From the NCBI GenBank assembly GCA_027422505.1, contig JAPQWV010000001.1, positions 9,424,001 through 9,488,000 of the forward strand: DNA of 64,000 nucleotides. The letters run 5' to 3'. Below are positions 41,602 to 52,985 of the stretch, piece after piece. Within the stretch, counting starts at the first letter, position 1; each line of letters opens with the position of its first letter. Source of the DNA: Craterostigma plantagineum. Taxonomy: Eukaryota > Streptophyta > Magnoliopsida > Lamiales > Linderniaceae. Below the pieces are notes generated by a model. The model ran no database searches. It worked only from the letters and a program-made list of their open reading frames with translations, and was not told where the DNA came from. The position numbers and the translations under genes are program-made.

Positions 41602-41890
41602 TGTTAGGTCCTACGATTAACAACTCTATGATCCTAGGCTAGAATTCATAGTAATTCGATCGTTTAGATAAACAATTGAATTCGATCGAAAAACTCAAAT
41701 GAAGAACAAGAGAGAGAATTTGAGTAGAGTGAGAAAGTTACTATTGTTTCTCTCTCTAGAAATCGAATTGCAAGCCCTTCGGATCAATTCTAAAAACTTT
41801 CTCTATTCAGCTCAATTGATTTACATGTATTTATACCAAACAAACTTGGTATAAATATCAAACTAGTCCTAATCTAAGGACTACTATACA
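41602..41890 (-). repeat. Copia A2 5' LTR
   Basis: 289 bp, nearly identical to 2938-3225. The minus-strand TATA box TATAAATA is at 41828-41835. The outer (right) flank is the Copia G gag remnant, as in the first copy. Confidence 0.8.
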
Positions 41891-42279
41891 AAATGCCCCA
41901 AATTACAAGGACAACTAATGAAATCAAGCACAATTACAAATGGTATCCTACACGACCTTTCGACCTTGGTGGTCTTCATCTTCTTGTCGACTCTACCCTT
42001 GGTCACGCATGTCTTGTTCGACTTCTTCTTCGATCCCTTGGACGTAGAAGTCGCAACAAGCATGTAGACGTGCACCTTCGCTGAATCTTCAACCCACTTA
42101 TCGTGGAGTACAATCTCCTCATTAGTGGATTCAGTTGTGGGCAATTTTGGCTCCTTAATGTCCAAGACATAATCCAGTTTTGCTAGTTTGAGGACGATCC
42201 TCAAATTTCTGAGCCAGTCTACATAGTTCGGTCCCACCAAACAATGTTTCTCCAAGAGTGTAATTAATGGGTTTGTCAT
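41891..42279 (-). pseudogene. Copia G gag remnant, duplicate copy
   Basis: Second copy of 3226-3614, with about five base differences over the block. It shows the same gag N-terminus and the same internal deletion, so the deletion came before the duplication. Confidence 0.72.
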
Positions 42280-42767
42280 CGTAACTAATAGAGAAGAAAA
42301 TTAAGCGCAGAAAATAAACAGATAGTTAGGATTTGTAGTGTTTAATCAGACTAAATTAGGACTTTAAATTTTTGTCTGACTCCCACTATTTTTCTCGAAA
42401 CCTTTCTCCCGCTAGGCATTTCGGAAACCTTGTTGAGTGGTTTCGTAGTGGCGTTGAGTTCCCCGCGCTACTACAAACTAGCCTCAACTTAACAGCTTAT
42501 TGGCTCGTTTGGTTAGCCGAGGTCGTGCCCCGCACGTTTCTGTCACACAGAAGATTCAACGTCTTCGTCTCAGCCATGGTCCCTCAGCCATAACTCGAAT
42601 CATATTGGGAATGACTGTCCAAGTGCAACCTATCAACGTCCTGCTCACCTCCACTTTTCTGTGAACTTCATCCCCGTAGGATAACTCTTTATTAGAGGGA
42701 GAAGAGTGGTCGGTGAGCGGCAATTCATAATTGCATCCAAACACGTTCACGCAAAGGCGAGGGTTTT
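42280..42767. other. Probable Copia G leader, duplicate copy
   Basis: Matches 3615-4103. No gene seen. It ends at the left edge of the Gypsy B LTR. Confidence 0.45.
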
Positions 42768-45700
42768 TGTAATACCCCGGTCCCATGAGTAAGTTGGCCA
42801 ATAAATTTGCATGCATATTATGTGTTTATATGACTGCATATTAAGTATTTATTTAATTTTTTGCTTAAATGATATCTAATATTATAAGTTCGAAACTTAG
42901 GGTTTCTTTTGGATAAATTTCGACTTTATGATGTGGCAGTGAGTTTCGAAATATAGGTTGAAGGAAGTTTGAAACCTTAGGAAATTGGTGTATTTAGAAA
43001 TTTAGGTGGAGAATTTTGAAACCATGGGAGAATTTCGAACTTAGGATGCAGTTTCGAAATTCCTTAGTGTAGATCAAGAATGTCGAAACTTAAGGGACGC
43101 ATTTCGAAATTTTATGAGAGAAGCTCGAAATCTAGGAGAAGTTCGAAATTAGTTGTTAAGAGGAATTTCGACATTTAAGTGATGGATCTCGAAATGTTAT
43201 GGAAGAAGTTCGAAATGATGTCGAGATTTCTGATATAGATCTCGAGATTCTATTACAAAGAATAATTAATACAAGGCATAAAATATTAATATTTGGTTTG
43301 TGATGGTATTAGGTAAGGATTATAATTCTTTAGAAATTAATCACGATAAGTATGAGAGGATAAATCCAAACTTTCAAAAGCTAAAGACAAAACATAAAGT
43401 AATTTAAGACTTAAGTAATAACACTAATTGGAAACTTTATGATAAGAATATAGAAAGAAAGGAGTCATTAGGCGAAAAGAACAAGTTAGAAAGGAGGCGA
43501 AGAATACAACTAATAATCATAACGCAACCTGGATTTGGTAAGGTTTCTTGTTATAATTTTTATATTTCTAGTTACGTTTTGGCTTATCTAAGAGTTATTA
43601 AGCATGGAGATCACGTAAGTTTATGTTCTTTAGGGTTTTTGATTTTTGAAAGGGATGAACACCATTTAGAGTTAGATGATATTTATCTGTTTTTGATAAA
43701 TCATGTTTTGATCGAAAGATTTTGAGAGTTAGTAAGAAATAGTGTTTATGATTTCAGAAAGATTAGGGTTTGTTTAAGTTCGAAATTTAAATAGTGTTTC
43801 TATAAGAATCTCGAAAGATTTTTGGTATTAGTTAGGAAAATTTCGAAATGGGAATAGGATTAGTATTTAAGAATGTCGAAATGAAGATTGAAATGGAATC
43901 TCGAGATGAAGTTTGTGAAGTTGTTTCGACATTGTTATGAATTTCGAAAGTGAATCTCGAAGAAGATTTCGAAGTTCTTGTTAAGATGTCGAAATGTTGA
44001 TGTGAGGTGGTTTTGATAGTTATACGAATTTTGACATGGGATCTCGAGATTAGTTTTGAGGGATTTCTGTAGACCTTTTTGGTCCGAATGACTGTGAGAG
44101 TTTTGATTATTCCAAGTAATTATGTAATTTGGGGGTACAAAGTAGAAAACTCGATATGCATGTTATGTGATGTTTAAGTATGTGAAAATGTACGATTAAG
44201 CGCTTGAATGTGATTAAACTGTTAAGAAAATCGAATCTGTGTGATCTTATGCTTAACTGGAATTGTGATCACCTGGTTACGAACGTTTTCGTATGATGGA
44301 ATCTCTTGTGTGCTATATATGGAAAAGATATTCTGATTGAGCTGAAAACGTGATTGAGTTATTTTAGGAAGGAATATCACTGTGATCATCCGGATATGAA
44401 TGAATATGCTATATATGAAAAAGATATTCTGATTAAGTGCTTACATGTGATTGATCTATTTTAGGAAAGATTGATCTATTTTAGGAAAGAATATCAATGA
44501 GATATCCGTTGAGTGCGATATTAAGTGACTCTTAAATCAGTGAATCATGATCCTGCTTTCCTTGTGCGATATAGGATTCATATTATGGAAAGTGATTAAT
44601 TGATTGCGCTTATATGTGGTAAGATGCTGATTGAGTCTATTTATGGAATGTGCTGAAATTGGATGAGATCACCATACATGGAAAGTATGCTTTGCATTAT
44701 ACTCAGTAAATCAAATCTTTCTCTGTGCGAATTGGGTATCATATTTTGGGAAAGAAATCAGTTGATTGAGCTTACCATTGATAATATGCTGAGTGGAATT
44801 ATATATGGAATATGCTGACTAACGGATGAGATTACCCTGGAATGAAAGCACATCTGTGGTATTTATGGTAAGAATTCATGTTGACCGTTGAGCTTAATTG
44901 GTTTATTCTTGGCATGATTTCTTGAGTTAATGCACGTGTTAATTGAGTTGTCTCTAGCATATTTTTCGTGCTTAACTTTCCTTGTGAAGTGGAGAAACGA
45001 TTCGTGGCCTATATAGAAGACAAACACTTCACGCGAAGGTAACACACAACGAACACACAAGCTATCGAATTCCTTAGACGATCTGAGCTTTACTTTGCGA
45101 TTCATTCGTAGTTTGTGTTTGAGCTATCATTTGCGAATCTGTACCCTTTGAGCGATCTTTAGTATCACCATACCCTAAAAACCTTGTCTTCGGACGTGTT
45201 GTGTCTGCGGGCACGTTGAGCACACAAAGGAGCACGAGTGGAGTCTTACGCACGTGGAGGGACGAATTTTGTGGATTCGGTGGCCCTTCGGTAGCAAGCT
45301 GCATCCAGCCGAGGAATAAGTTTCCTGGGTAAACGGCGTGGATCGAAACTTGGCGTGCGTCAGCCTAGAGCGAGGTCTAGTGTCCATAGTGCTTCGGTTG
45401 TGTACGGGTCAATCATAGTGTAAACGGTAATACCTAGTGATTGATTGGAACTCTTGGGGAGATCACACCCCAAGGACAGGATTAAACCCCAGTTGGGGAT
45501 ATAACCTGTATAAAAATCCCGTCTCACTTTACTTTTTGCTATTTACTTTTTCTGTGAGACAAACCCGGAACGTTGGCAAATAACTAGGTGATATCAATTA
45601 AAGGATTCCTGAGACTAACGTGATATTCTGTAAACAGGGTTAGGGAGATAACATAGACAATCTTACTGCTCTCTAGGGAATAATGTGCTCTACAATATCT

Positions 45701-47353
45701 TCTTAAAGAAAAGTAGTTTTCAAAGGAGAAAAAACCAAAACTTTTTAAAGCCTACCCCCCTCTTAGGCATATTTTACACTTCAATTTCGAAACAGGATAT
45801 TGATGTGAGTCTTGTGAAGTGAGAATATCAAATAGGTTTCGAAATCTTAAGAATTTGAAATAGGATCTCGAGATAGGTTTTGATAAATTGGAAACAAGAT
45901 CTCGATATTGTTGTGAAGTTGAGAAATTCGAATGGAAATGTGAAATAAGATTTAAAGATCTCGAGGTGGGTCTCGACATTGTCTATCGAAATTTTTAGAT
46001 AATCCTAAGTAAAGATGTCGAAATTTGTTTAGAAGTTAATCTCGAAATTCTTAGAAAGCATGACATAAAAATTCGAGATTTATCTTATTTTAAAGGTAAT
46101 GATTTTTGAAATCTAGTTCAAATAAAAGTTCGAAACATTTTTATAATTTGGTAAGGTATTAGGAATTTTGGAATTTTGAAATCTATGAAAATCGAAATTA
46201 GGGTTTTCAAACTATGAAAATTTTGAACCTAGTTTAAGTTCAAAACAAATTTTGAAAAACCGTAATTATATAAATTAGATTAACATGTACTAATCTTATA
46301 ATGTTTCTATATTTAAGGTTCGAGGGTTAGGCGACTTACAGTACAATAAGCTAAGTAGCTAAGGATATCAGGTAAGTGGGAATTTCATCTACAACACATA
46401 AATTGATTGATATGTGTTATGTTACGTGACCTATTGCTTTGATGAATATGTGGTATGTGAATTATCTATTAAATGCGACTACTTGGAATTTATTATTTAT
46501 TGCATTATTTATGCAGCATGATCATGTGCACGCACGAATTGTATTGAATATCTTGAGGGATTAGCGTGCATTGTATTACTCGAGTTGAAAGCGAGTTATA
46601 ATTGATATAAATAAATGAGAATATAGCTACTTCTACAAAGGCACCATGACGGGGGTAAACCGTCGAACATATTTACCTAAATTATTTAGGTAATGGGAAG
46701 GCACATAGTATAAACTATAGTGCCAGGAAAGTGACGTGATAGAGGGGCGACCTGGTGAATTGAAAAACTGGAGATAAAAACCCTAGTTTTATCGTAGCCA
46801 GAGTGGGCCACTATCGTATTTTTATCCGTATAGGATTTGAGCTCATGATATGCTGGTGCGGTTAGTAAGTAGCTATGGGCCCTGATAAAAATGAGGAATG
46901 AATGAGTATGATGTGAGGATAAGAGTATTAGAAAGCATTGGCGCGGATGGCTTTGCTATTTTGGCAAGTGCATACATGCATATTTCCACTTACTGAGCTT
47001 TATAGCTCATCCCATATTTTATGTGTTGCAGACGCAGCGAACACGGTATGTGAACGCTTAGATAGCGAGGCTGGTCCTTCTGGAACTTTCGGTAATTTTT
47101 GAGGGTGGTGTGTACATGAATGCGACCTGTGCGGCGGGTGTTATGTTTAATTATATATTGTGTCTTTGTAAGATACGTTTGTATTGTATGTAAAGCTTGA
47201 AAAATATTTGCATTGTAAAATAGTAGTGTGCGGTTTGTTATGTAAAACGAAAAAAAAAAAATTATCGGTATTTTCGTATGTAATATATTGTATATGTTCT
47301 TTAGTCACGTAAATTTAGCATAAGAAAATAGTAGTAGATGGCGGGGCGCCACA
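42768..47353 (+). repeat. Gypsy B 5' LTR with nested solo LTR
   Basis: TGTAATACCCCGG at 42768 to GGCGCCACA at 47353. About 2.87 kb once the Copia C solo LTR and one target copy are removed. The left part holds at least 15 TCGAAA words. The 3' part has a small stem-loop (GAGCTTTATAGCTC, about 46998-47011) shared in form with the other Gypsy LTRs here. Confidence 0.87.
44068..45783 (+). repeat. Copia C solo LTR
   Basis: 1716 bp, TGTAGACC...CTTCA, flanked by ATTTC on both sides (44063-44067 and 45784-45788). No internal Copia sequence remains, the usual product of recombination between two LTRs. TATA box at 45010-45016. Confidence 0.92.
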
Positions 47354-47356
47354 GGT

Positions 47357-47368
47357 TGGTATCAGAGC
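47357..47368 (+). other. Primer-binding site of Gypsy B
   Basis: TGGTATCAGAGC, three bases after the 5' LTR end at 47353. Confidence 0.93.
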
Positions 47369-47512
47369 TTCGGTTGCAGTTTCTGTAGACTGTCCATGTA
47401 CACACACTCAAAAGCGCGGAAGACAGCCTTGCTTGTAAGTTATATGATATTATGAATTTCTTGCATTGCATGATTTATTGGCCGTAGGGACTGTTAGGGT
47501 AAGAGAGACAAC

Positions 47513-48678
47513 ATGGTTAGAACTAAAGGAGAAGGCAGCGGAGTAAACAACCAAGATGAGGAAAATGCAACCCCGACAGACAATCGTGACTCGACTATCC
47601 TTCAGCTCACTGAGTTAGTATGTCAACAGTCTCAACAGATTCAAGAGTTGATTCAGCAGTAAAATTTAGTAGGGTCAAGGAACAATGAAATCTCCCAAAC
47701 TGATCGAACTGAAGCAGTGGGTGAAAGATTTCGCAAACTGAACCCACCTATTTTTGAAGATGCTATTGACCCAACATCTGCTGAAGATTGGATTAGAACT
47801 TTAGAGAGCATGTTCCAGTACAGTAGGATTCCTGAAGATGAGAAAGTCCTGAGTGCTGCATTTCTTCTGCGAGGAAGTGCAGGGCATTGGTGGGATACCA
47901 TACAAGTCATTGAGAATCCTACCACAATGAATTGGGAGCGTTTCAAAGAGCTGTTCAGGAACAAATATTTCACTGCACCTGTGCGAGCTGTATGAATGAG
48001 TTCATCAATCTCAAACAAGGAACGATGACCGTGATTGAGTACATCAGAAAGTTTGAGCAGCTGTCAAGGTTCGCGACTCATATGGTGAGTACTGATGGTC
48101 TGAAGGTCGAACGACTCCTTGAAGGTCTGAAGCCGGAGTTGTACCGCGACGTTAATATGGCTGGGCTACAAGGAGTTTCATATGCTCAAGTGGCGGAACG
48201 AGCAATGGTGGCAGAACAGGCTGAGACACGAATTATTCGTGCTCAGGAGGCAAAGCGAAAGTTTGTGCAAGGAGTAAAGTGGAGTGGGGGTAATCAGAAA
48301 CGACAGTTCTTTCAGAAAGGTGGAAAGTCAAATTTTCAGAGTAGGCCTGGACCACCTCAGCAACAAAACCCTAATCAATGGAGACCCCCATTCACAACGA
48401 CAGCTTGTCCAAGGTGTGGGCGATATCATTCGGGTATTTGCTTTTCACAGAATGCTACCTGTTTCAAATGTGGGAAGACAGGGCATTTTGCAAGATCATG
48501 CTCGGAGAAGACACCAGGAAATCTAGCTGTGACTCAGGCTAAACTACCAACTGTGCCAGCACGTGTGTATACATTGACTGCAGAGGAAGCAAAAGCTAAT
48601 TCATCCGTGGTGGCAGGTATTCTACTTATTCACAAACTTCCGACATGCATTTTAGTAGATTCAGGAGCCACGCATTGA
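47513..48678 (+). pseudogene. Gypsy B gag, broken
   Basis: ATG at 47513 (MVRTKGEGSG). A stop at about 47659-47661 follows the Gln-rich N-terminal stretch. The Retrotrans_gag core is open from 47717 (ERFRKLNPPIFEDAIDPTSA, LRGSAGHWWDTIQVI); a short deletion near 47990 shifts the frame, and gag resumes at 47998 (NEFINLKQGTMTV, LSRFATHMV, GLKPELYRDVNMAG). CPRCGRYHSGIC and the knuckle CFKCGKTGHFARSC are at about 48410-48500. The frame runs into protease ILVDSGATH and stops at 48676-48678 where the family has Ser. Confidence 0.92.
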
Positions 48679-49439
48679 TTTGTATCCACTAAATACATGG
48701 CGAGACTCGGGATTACACCTACCATGTCAGATTTTGAATATAATGTGACCGTTCCACACGGAGTTGCGATGCGAACCAATCTGGTTTTACGGAATTCTCC
48801 GGTGTTAATTAATGAAAGAGAATTGTCTGTTGACTTAATAGTCATTCCAATGAACGATTATGAGGTGATTCTTAGAATGGACTGGCTATCGAAATACGGA
48901 GCTGTCATTGACTGTAATCGCAAAACAGTTACGTTTAATATTGAAGAGAATGAGCCTTTCACCTTTGTGGGAACAACCAAAGAAAGAAATGTTTCTAGAA
49001 TTTCAGCGGTGAAGGCACAACGTTTGATCAAGGTGGGATGCGAAGCTTATTTAGTTTTTGTAGTGAAGTCAGAGGAACGTCCATCTCCGAGATTAGAGGA
49101 TCTACCAGTGGTTCGAGATTTTCCTGACGTGTTTCCTGAAGATTTACCAGGATTACCACCAGATCGAGAAATTGACTTTACGATTGATCTAATACCAGGG
49201 TCTGCTCCAAATCTCTAAGGCTCCTTATCGGTTAGCGCCAACTGAATTGAAAGAGCTAAGAGAACAGTTGGATGATTTATTACAGAAGGGATTTATCCAA
49301 CCTAGTTTTTCTCCTTGGGGAGCTCCAGTTCTATTTGTACAAAAAGAAGGATGGATCGATGCGATTATGTATCGATTACAGAGAGCTGAACAAAATAATA
49401 ATCAAGAATTACTATCCACTACCCAGAATTGATGATTTA
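48679..49439 (+). pseudogene. Gypsy B protease and RT N-terminus, broken
   Basis: Continues the protease (VIPMNDYEVILRMDWLSKYG), the linker to RT (FPDVFPEDLPGLPPDREIDF) and the RT start ([30 protein letters not shown]). A frameshift at about 49205-49215 separates protease from RT, and a one-base loss near 49347 shifts the frame before [14 protein letters not shown]. It stops at PRIDDL where the D-family solo LTR is inserted. Confidence 0.92.
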
Positions 49440-52370
49440 TGTGACGCCCCGACTTCCTAACCGCCTAACCTAGCGCATTTCTACGTGCCTAGCGAGTTTG
49501 TAAGTAAAGAAGTGCACCGAAAACGCGTACAAATTTTTCATTTTTCATTTACGAAGTGGAACATAGTTCTATACAAGACAAAAGAATGCATGTCGAACAT
49601 CAAGTTCCAGACATGGTCTAACTACAACGGCGAAGGTGTGCCGGCACAGCAAGAGCTCCTATGCGCCCGGCCTCACAGGTCGTCATCCACACACACATGT
49701 CCACCCCAAAAGTAGCACGAAGCTCCAAAAGGTTGGCCTTGCCTTCAAAACACGGTCACATACCGTGATCGCCGGTGCCTACAACACACAACGTAAGGAA
49801 TGAGCCACCGAGGCTCAGTAAGCAGAAATCATGCATGTGTGCACGTGTCACTCCCCCGCAACGGCAATCCGCGCCGATGCATATAACACTCGCAAAGGCA
49901 ATCCACGCCGATGCATATAGCACTCGCAAAGGCGAACCGCGCCGATGCATATCACAATCGTACCAACGTCCTCAGACTAATGTCACTCCGGGCCCTCGGC
50001 TAATCTCACTATGCACCACAAGAGCTCACGTCCCTCAGGGACAACACGACAGCGGTGAACGCCGGATGGCCAATCCCTAGGATGCACATCGTTCCCCTAG
50101 GTCGCCATATAAATCCCGGTCGTCCCCGACTGTCCGGCGGTCGCTCACGCTGGTAGCCCACGCTGAGGTAGCCTACACCAGGGTTCCACCCCGTATCGCT
50201 TACACCCTCAGGTCGCACCCTCCAGGTCGCACCTTACCGCCACGGGCCATGCCCAAATCCTATCCACAGGATATCAATATATATATATCTAAAATAATAG
50301 TACGGCGACGCTAAAACGCCGCCCTGGTAGCATAGTAGACAGCCCCTGACTCAACTACGAGTCGACACACTTGCCCACATCGGCAAGTCCTCGTCGCGTA
50401 CAAGCGACACATCATTACGCACACTCAATCCCACGACCCTTCCTCACGAGTTCGTGTGTGTACGTGAGTATGCATATGCAGATGCAAGTAAATGCAACGT
50501 AGGCTTACCACATTTAAATACTTAAATCAATTTACGAAGTCATGAAACCACATAAGCACATAATCACGCAAATTAGGCACGTAAAACAAGTTGTGTGTCG
50601 TAGTTGGATTTCTACTTACCTGTCGTCCGAAGGTAATTAGTATCCTCCCCGTTAGCTCCGAACGTACGACCTTTAAACATAATATCATTGGAGTGTTAGT
50701 ACATTGTTTCCTTAGTTAACTTGTCAAAATAATTAATTTCCGTTACGCTACTTATTTGGACTTGTATCAATTTCCTAGACTCCAAGTCAATTGATTTGCC
50801 TTATTAAATTTCCCAAGTCATTTGATTTCTATGCTAAGTCATGTTAGAATTAATTTGTTCTAAATCATATGTGTCTCGGCGAAAGTCATTGGATTTGCTA
50901 GGTTTCGCTCGATTAAGTCTATCCAATTGATATACATAAATTTCTAGTTTCGATCGAAACTTGTCTACATCAAATTCTAATTTCAATTGGAATCATGCAT
51001 GAGAAGTAACCACTTTCGATCAATTCCAAGGTTTCGCCGTGTCTCACATCATGATTTCATCATCTTGGTTTCGATCGATACTAAGCGATGCAATTAACCA
51101 CTTTCGATCGATTAAGTGTGGTATGAGATGAGGTTTCGATCGATTTGCTCACTTTCAATAGATTGAGGGTGTTATGGGCTGGGTTTCGCCGCTTGGTGAC
51201 GACATCATGTCGTCATCCTAGTTTCGCCCGAAACTAGGTGTAAATTTGGGATTGCCTTCGATCGATTTAGGGTTTCGCCCGATTGGTTCTCCAACGGCAT
51301 CAGTTTCGCCGCGTGATGACGTCAGCCCTCGTCACTTTCGATCAATTTTGCATGCATGTGGTCACTTTCGATCGATTCTTATATATATTTGAGGGGAGTT
51401 TCGATCGAAACTCATGGATCGTCCTATTCAATAGCTTTAAATCGATTCACCCGATTTACTATCTTAACAATTAATTTGGTCGAAACTTTTACTTAGCTCA
51501 ATTTACTAACTATACAATAAAATTGATCGAAACTTATTTTATTGAGTTCAAGCCCTGCCCTAATGTACTAGGTTTCGATCGAAACTACTATTCAAGTCAG
51601 ATTGTCTGATTTTTAAATCAATTCTCCACTTTCGGTCGAAACCTTCAACTTTCATCTTCTCAAAATTAAATCGTAACCCCTCTTTTCAGATTTCATAAGC
51701 TCTATGGTCTATGCAACCCAAAAACGTCTAGAGCTAGCTCAAAATAACCTAAGTTAACCAAATTCTAAGAAACTCAAGGATTTCCCAACCTATGACTTCA
51801 TCCCCCAAATCTAGGGCTTTGCCGTATACAATACACCCTATTTATTAAGCTTCGAACATAAGGTGTAGGTCTAGAGGTTTTCTTACCTTCTTCCAAAGCA
51901 CAAAGTTGGTCTCGTGTTTCCCTTCTCTTAGCTTGAACTCACGTTCGTTCTTTGGTTATGGAGTTTTTGATGGACTTGAAATGATTTTCTAAATAAGGTT
52001 TGGGTGGGTAGGGCTTAGGTGACGAAAATATCCCTTAAATCAAGGGAGTTTGTTTGCTGAAGTCATTTCTAAGGGTTTTGGGCCAATTTCTAAATTCCTA
52101 GCCCACTTGAGACCTTTAGTCACATTTTTACTCATTGCCTAATTTCCCTCTTGGGCCTATTTTCGAAATTCTTATAAATCCGGGGACCGTGTGACCCCAA
52201 ATTAATTTCCACGAGTTACCTTAATCTCGTAAGCACTTAAGGCACATAAGTAACATAGAGGCACATAAATCATACAAATGTACGTAAATTGCATAAATGC
52301 ACGTAGAGCACAAAATCATATTTCGCTAATTTATTGGCCCTAAAGACTTACGGGGAACCCGGGTGCTACA
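49440..52370 (-). repeat. Solo LTR of the Gypsy D family, inverted
   Basis: 2931 bp. Its minus strand runs TGTAGCACCCGGG... to ...GTCGGGGCGTCACA, matching both ends of the Gypsy D LTR (52986-56035). It is flanked by a perfect ATTTA duplication (49435-49439 and 52371-52375). The Gypsy B RT codons join precisely across it (PRIDDL then FDQLQG). Its central part differs strongly from the Gypsy D LTRs: it carries TTTCGATCGA words instead of TCGGGCGAT. It also contains GC-rich cgcaaaggcaatccgcgccgatgcat repeats (49860-49950). Confidence 0.93.
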
Positions 52371-52985
52371 ATTTATTCGATCAACTTCAAGGCGCAACGG
52401 TGTTCTCAAAAATACGATCGGGATATCATCAATTAAAGGTTCGAAAAGAAGACATTTCGAAGACGGCATTCAGGACCAGATATGGACACTACGAATTTTT
52501 AGTTATGCCTTTCGGGGAGACTAATGCGCCAGCGGCCTTTATGGATTTAATGAATCGGGTGTTCAAACAATTCTTGGACAAGTTTGTTATCGTGTTTATT
52601 GATGATATTCTTATCTACTCGAAGACGAAGAAGGATCACGAAATACACTTGAAGACAGTTCTTGAAATACTACGAGAAAATAAGTTGTACGCCAAGTTCA
52701 AGAAATGTGAGTTTTCGTTGAGTCAAGTTGCATTTCTTGGACACATCGTCTCTGGAGAAGGAATTTCTGTAGATCCTAGCAAAATTGAAGATATCAACAA
52801 TTGGCCTCAACCAACCAATGTCACAGAAGTGCGAAGTTTTCTTGGCCTAGCTGGATACTACAGAAAGTTTATTAAGGACTTCTCAAAGATTGCATCAACA
52901 CTGACGAAGCTGACAAGGAAAAATGTTCCCTTTATTTGGAACGAGAAATGCGAGCAAAGTTTTCAATAGTTAAACAAGCGACTCA
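52371..52985 (+). pseudogene. Gypsy B RT, second part, motif A Asp deleted
   Basis: RT resumes as [16 protein letters not shown]. The next residues are RSGYHQLK: the family's Asp-Leu pair is missing through a six-base deletion near 52412-52416, removing the metal-binding Asp of motif A. The FIDDI box ([14 protein letters not shown], about 52597-52640) is intact, as are [20 protein letters not shown] and [20 protein letters not shown] follows SFQ at 52967-52969, and KRLT is the last segment before Gypsy D starts at 52986. Confidence 0.93.

Larger units (their letters stand above)
7976..41890 (-). mobile_element. Copia A2, second copy, split by Copia E and a TR-GAG element
   Basis: Minus-strand element. 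The 5' LTR is at 41602-41890, gag-pol from 40516 down to 29865, a long spacer, an extra gene (aORF) from 26042 down to 8237, and a truncated 3' LTR at 7976-8236. Removing Copia E (10048-24380) and the TR-GAG element (31649-38613) leaves about 12.6 kb. Continuity is supported by the aORF resuming on both sides of E and by the integrase frame resuming on both sides of TR-GAG. Many frameshifts and catalytic losses show it is dead. The 3' LTR lacks its last ~27 bases, so no target duplication can be read. Confidence 0.75.
38922..45783. repeat. Segmental duplication, second copy (first copy 306-7099)
   Basis: Runs parallel to 306-7099 through four unrelated blocks (Copia A, G remnant, Gypsy B LTR, Copia C LTR) with the same internal junctions and about 99% identity where I compared by eye. 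Shared junctions show duplication of a pre-assembled block, not independent insertions. Confidence 0.9.
42768..52985 (+). mobile_element. Gypsy B, chromovirus, interrupted three times
   Basis: Plus-strand Gypsy element: 5' LTR (42768-47353, carrying a Copia C solo LTR), primer-binding site, gag, protease, and RT split by an inverted D-family solo LTR. It is cut at 52985 by Gypsy D, inserted just before the RNase H domain. The remaining pol and 3' LTR should lie beyond the right window edge. Its proteins resemble those of Gypsy D (Tekay/Del-type), but the nucleotide sequence and LTR differ clearly. It carries many stops and frameshifts. Confidence 0.88.
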
